Assembly (NCBI RefSeq): GCF_022539505.1
Contig: NC_061513.1
Location: forward strand, 181,070,017 to 181,134,016
Origin: Lolium rigidum
Taxonomy: Eukaryota; Streptophyta; Magnoliopsida; Poales; Poaceae
Direction: 5' to 3'
DNA: 64,000 nucleotides
Shown here: positions 60,003 to 64,000 of the stretch, one piece after another
Position numbering within the stretch: the first letter of the stretch is position 1
Layout: every line of letters begins with the position of its first letter
Notes under the pieces: generated by a model
Told to the model about the DNA's origin: nothing
Seen by the model: only the letters and a program-made list of their open reading frames with translations
The model's database searches: none
Translations under genes and position numbers: made by a program

Positions 60003-62619
60003 GTAAATGAGACGGAAAAGGGACAGCGTGGTAGGGTGAAGTGGGCACTCCAGGGAGATGCCAACACGGCATATTTCCACGCTGTGGCAAATGGCAGACG
60101 CCGCAAGTGTAACATCACTGCTCTCAGGAACGAATCGGGGCCGATTTCTGAACCAAGACAAATCCAAGAGCACGTCTACAACTTTTATAGAGAGCTTCTC
60201 GGCACCTCTGTGCACAGGTTGTGCGGGCTGGCCCCCAATATCTGGGAGGGAGTTAGGCGCGTCACTGAGGAGGAGAACATTGGTATCCTCATCACCTTTT
60301 CTGAAGAAGAGCTTGAGGCAGTTGTAAAAGATATGAAATCCGACACGGATCCTGGTCCTGACGGCTTTCCCGTCCTTTTCTTCAAGAAGTTCTGGAACTT
60401 GGTTAAACACGGGGTCCTCCACATTTTGAATGACTTTGTGCTGGGGCGCATTGACATTGCCAGACTCAATTTTGGAGTCCTGTCCCTTATCCCTAAAGTC
60501 CCGGGCGCCGACCTTATCACCCAGTTTCGCCCGATAGCTCTCATCAACGTTATCTTCAAAATCATCTCCAGAGCTTATGCTACGCGGTTAGACCCTATTG
60601 CTAACCGAGTGATTAGTCCCTACCAAACAGCGTTCATCAAAGGAAGGAACATTTTAGAAGGTCCGTTGGCCTTAATTGAGGTCATCCATGAGCTACGATC
60701 CAAGAAGCTAGGGGGAATCCTCCTGAAACTTGACTTTGAGAAAGCATAGGACCGCGTGAATTGGGACTTTCTCGCCGAGGTGCTCAGATGCAAAGGCTTC
60801 AATGAGGCATACATCCACCGCATTCTTCAGCTAGTCTCTGGGGGGCATACCGCAATCTCCATTAATGGGGAGATTGGCCCGTTCTTCCGGAACAAACGTG
60901 GAGTTCGTCAAGGGGACCCCCTATCTCCACTGCTGTTCAACTTCATTGGGGAAGCTTTGTCTGGCTTGCTCACGGCTGCGATGGAGGCAGGGCACATACA
61001 TGGGGTAGTGCCACACTTAATCCCAGGGGGACTTTCCCACCTCCAATACGCAGATGACACGCTTATTCTGATCCAGAATGAAGAGCAAAGCATCATTAAC
61101 CTCAAATTCCTTCTCATGTGCTTTGAGGATATGTCCGGTCTCAAGATTAATTTCCACAAGAGCGAAGTAATAGTGTTGGATGCCCAAGCAGAGGAACAAG
61201 CTAGCATTGCAAACAAGTTCAACTGCAAGCAGGGTGCCTTCCCTTTTATGTACCTTGGCCTCCCTATCTCTGACAGGAAACTCTCCCTGGAACAATGGTT
61301 GTTCCTGGTGCGCCGCTTAGCCGCTAAATTAGATCCTTGGATGGGAAGGCTGCTGTCCTCGGGTGGACGCCTCGTCCTAACCAATTCCTGTTTGGATAAT
61401 TTGCCTTTGTTCGCCATGGGCCTCTTCTTGCTTCATGACGGCATTCATGCGAAGTTTGACTCAATCAGATCAAAATTCTTCTGGGAAGGAGCAGGCCCCA
61501 AACGTAAGTATCACATGGTTAACTGGCCGACGGTGTGCATGCCTAAACCTTTGGGGGGGTTTAGACCTGCTAAATACTAAAAAGATGAATATGGCCCTGC
61601 TCCTGAAATGGGTCTGGAAACTTTATCAACAAGACGACTCTATTTGGGCAAACCTCATCAGGGCGAAATATGTTGACGCTGATAATATCTTCACTGGTGA
61701 GGGTCAAGGGGGCTCGCAATTCTGGAAAGCTCTGCACAAGATCAAGCACCTATTTAAAGCAGGGGCCAAACATGAGGTGCGGAATGGGCTCCGTACAAGC
61801 TTCTGGTCTGATTGGTGGCTTGGGGACGCCCCTCTCAAAGACTCCTTCCCTCATCTGTTCGCGATTTGTGACAACCCTGAGGTTTCTGTTGCGGTGGCCT
61901 GCCACCAGGAGGGCCTAAACATTCGCTTCCGTCGCTCCTTGGACATCACGGACATGAGGCAATGGAGGGCGCTGCAGACTTGTGTGGATCATGTTCAGCT
62001 GAGCGATGGGCTTGATATTATTCGTTGGCACCTAGAACCATCAGGCAAATACTCTGTCAAGTCCATGTATCTGAAACTCTCGCAAGGTACCACGGTTGCT
62101 CACTTCAAAGATATGTGGGGCACGTAGGTGCCGTTAAAAGTCAAGATCTTTTCCTGGCAGTTGGCCATGGACAAGCTTCCAACCTGCAGCCAAATTGCAA
62201 CCAGACACGGTCCATCCAACGGTGCATGCTCCCTGTGTGGGGCCACAGAGGACGCTGCTCATGCTTTCTTTAGCTGCTCGCTTGCCAAGTTTGCCTGGAG
62301 CGCGCTCAGACAAGTCTTAGGCTGCAATTGGTGCCCTGCTAATTTTGCGCAATTTCATGCTATCCTTAGTAGCTTTTCGGGTCTTTCTCGTAGGTTACTT
62401 TGGGTCTTCTTCCTTGCGCAATCGTGGGCCTTATGGCTGATCCGTAATAAGCTCACCATCGAGAGGAAGATCATTAACCACCCCGCTGATGTTTTATATA
62501 AAACTGTGATCCTTTTGCAGCTTTGGAGCTCCAGGTTCAAAGGAAGGGACAAGGAGGGACTCGCGTGGATGGCGGATCAGCTACGGGAGCTTTACGCATC
62601 TATGAGGCCAAGAAACTGA
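60003..62619 (+). pseudogene. LINE ORF2 reverse transcriptase, two stops and a frameshift
   Basis: It would prime copying at nicked chromosomal DNA. Blocks in order: GPDGFPVLFFKKFW (60353-60395), PYQTAFIKGRNIL (60620-60658), LLKLDFEKA then an in-frame TAG at 60747-60749 where the family has tyrosine, GVRQGDPLSPLLF (60901-60940) and the catalytic QYADDTLIL at 61044-61070. A one-base shift in the G-run near 61556 changes frame. The zf-RVT region continues with FWSDWWLGDAPL (61801-61836). A second TAG at 62125-62127 interrupts before PLKVKIFSWQLAMDKLPT, whose CSLCG and H/C residues form the terminal zinc motif. It ends at 62617-62619. Confidence 0.88.
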
Positions 62620-62854
62620 AGTCGAAGGCGAAGCCTTGAGTCCTCCCCCTCTCGCGGTGGCCATCTTCAGCGCCGGGACCGCTGTTTATCGCCTTATCTA
62701 GTCTTGCTTTTGTGCGTCGTTACTAGTTTTTTGGCTAAGCTGTATGCCGCAGCATGTTGTCCTTAAGCTTCTTATTGTGGTTTGTATGACTTGCTAAACG
62801 TCAAGGCTTTATTAATTTAAAGTCGGGCACCTGGTGCCTTTTATCTAAAAAAAA
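60003..62854 (+). mobile_element. 5'-truncated LINE (L1-type) with A-tail
   Basis: It holds the RT and C-terminal zinc region of LINE ORF2 but no ORF1 or endonuclease. The 3' untranslated end reads GGCTTTATTAATTTAAAG and closes with eight A (62847-62854). The direct repeat TGTTAGCAAT borders the 5' end at 59993-60002 and recurs at 62874-62883, about 20 bases past the A-tract. It is a candidate target duplication, but the gap is unexplained. The element sits about 440 bases upstream of the HASTY-like start codon. Confidence 0.8.
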
Positions 62855-63247
62855 TGGTTCCCTCAGCTGCCACTGTTAGCAATCTAAACAAGATTGAAGC
62901 TCCAGTTCATGTGGCCAGCAGGGCAGCGCTGCATGGGTTGCCAATGTGGTTGGGTTAATTCGTCGGCGGGCGTTCTTTGATATGGTCGGCGGCTACGGGT
63001 GGTTACGTTCTTCCAATATTTCTTCTCTGCATTTTCTTCCTATAATCTTTTTATCCAATGTTTGATCGGTTGTTTGTATTGGTCATCTGATAATACTGTT
63101 GTGGATTTGAGCGGCTTCTTTGAGTGGTTACCGTAGATTGAATGCCGCTGTGGTGACAAGTGACAACTGATCGGTATGTTTCGTTTGTCCCATTGTTGGT
63201 GTTTTCTTTTTCTGAGCTTGCTGCAGGTTTGGCGCTCTTTCTTCACA
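62855..63247. other. No gene seen between LINE and Helitron end
   Basis: About 390 bases. The first 100 are open on the plus strand from an ATG at 62854 but too short to judge. No repeat or site is supported. Confidence 0.35.
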
Positions 63248-64000
63248 CTAGATGACCCGCTGCGCTATCGCGCAGGCATAATGAAGTCAGAATTTAAACC
63301 ATAAGGATCAGCTTAGGCTCGGAGCGGAGCTCTGCCCCTATCGCCACCGCCATGGTGAAGGGAGGGCCGCTGGGTTGGCTGGCCATCCAGGCTAAGCTCC
63401 ATTAGAATCCAACGGCATGGTCTTTAAATATCTAATTAGGGTTTGCATCACCATGAACCAATACTAAATTAGGAGTTAAACGAATGAGACAACAAAAGTA
63501 GAAGACTAATTCATGTTAAATGCAATAAAGTTGCACTCATGTACCTTGGTGACGAATTTGATAGAAATAATCCTTTTTCATCTTCTCCATTTTTTCCAGG
63601 ACGGCACCCGCATAATTAAGCCTAAATCCTATGTCTTTAAAGTTAAGAAGATTGTTCCAAATTTTGTTAACGTGGTCTTGTCCACCAAAGTGGTTAAGAT
63701 AAACGACATGAAGCACTTATCCCGTGAAGCTTCAGCCTTTGTTTATTTTGTATAAGGACGATAAAAAATAAGTGCTAATATGATAATTCATTTCTTAGGC
63801 TTTACAAAACGATGTCGCTAAGATGAAACGAAGCACAAGATAGGGATAACAACATTTACACAATCTGTCTCCGGACATTGTCGCAACATGGTCTTCAAAG
63901 GCTACGACTCAAAGGAACCGTGGATGTAATATGTGCTTTCACCACCAAAAATGAAACACAACTACAAAGGAAACGTGGTGGTAATAGGTGCTCGCACCAT
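63248..64000 (-). mobile_element. Probable Helitron 3' end, body continuing out of the window
   Basis: On the minus strand the terminus reads hairpin, spacer, CTAG, host T. The stem CTGCGC/GCGCAG (63260-63265 and 63270-63275) has a four-base loop, and CTAG occupies 63248-63251 with T next to it. The body lies to the right and runs off the window. It contains an imperfect tandem repeat near 63911-64000 (GTGGTAATAGGTGCTCGCACC against GTGGATGTAATATGTGC, period about 55). No helicase motif is visible. The call rests on the terminus only. Confidence 0.45.

Overview
The window looks like nuclear DNA from a large-genome grass, probably a Pooideae species near the Triticeae. It is dominated by nested LTR retrotransposons of Ty3/gypsy type (Tekay, Athila and Tat-like) and Ty1/copia type (SIRE/Maximus-like). 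Stowaway, Harbinger and foldback MITEs, LINEs and two Helitron-type 3' ends are also present. Nothing prokaryotic is seen. Splice-site coordinates were read by eye and may be off by a base or two.

Left third (1-17.5 kb). The 3' half of a decayed Tekay chromovirus with an approximately 5-kb 3' LTR (1-7619) abuts, and probably interrupts, the 3' LTR of a minus-strand Athila element (7620-15915). That element keeps gag-protease and a second ORF but has no reverse transcriptase or integrase. Its 5' side joins a minus-strand gypsy-type LTR rich in CCGGTC motifs (15916-16980).

Middle (17.5-37 kb). A full-length SIRE-type copia element (17538-29198) has paired LTRs and a perfect 5-bp target duplication (AATCT). 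It carries gag, pol and a third, apparently spliced ORF. It sits in sequence that ends at 31666 with a Helitron-like hairpin plus CTAG. A Harbinger-type element, a TIR element carrying a 22-bp minisatellite, a transposon-borne ORF and a long foldback MITE follow.

Right part (37-64 kb). A minus-strand, intron-rich host gene runs from about 59562 to 37021. Its central exons match HASTY, the plant exportin-5 orthologue that acts in nuclear export and microRNA biology. Its first three exons and most 3' exons are not recognised, although nearly all introns are in phase. One intron holds a complete but internally deleted Tat-type gypsy element (46892-54431, TSD CTAAC) with an antisense acidic ORF, a Stowaway MITE and a LINE scrap. 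Another intron holds an internally deleted LINE derivative. A 5'-truncated LINE (60003-62854) lies just upstream of the gene, and a second Helitron-type 3' end is at 63248-63275.

The only host protein-coding unit supported here is the HASTY-like gene. Everything else is mobile-element sequence, most of it broken by frameshifts and stops.
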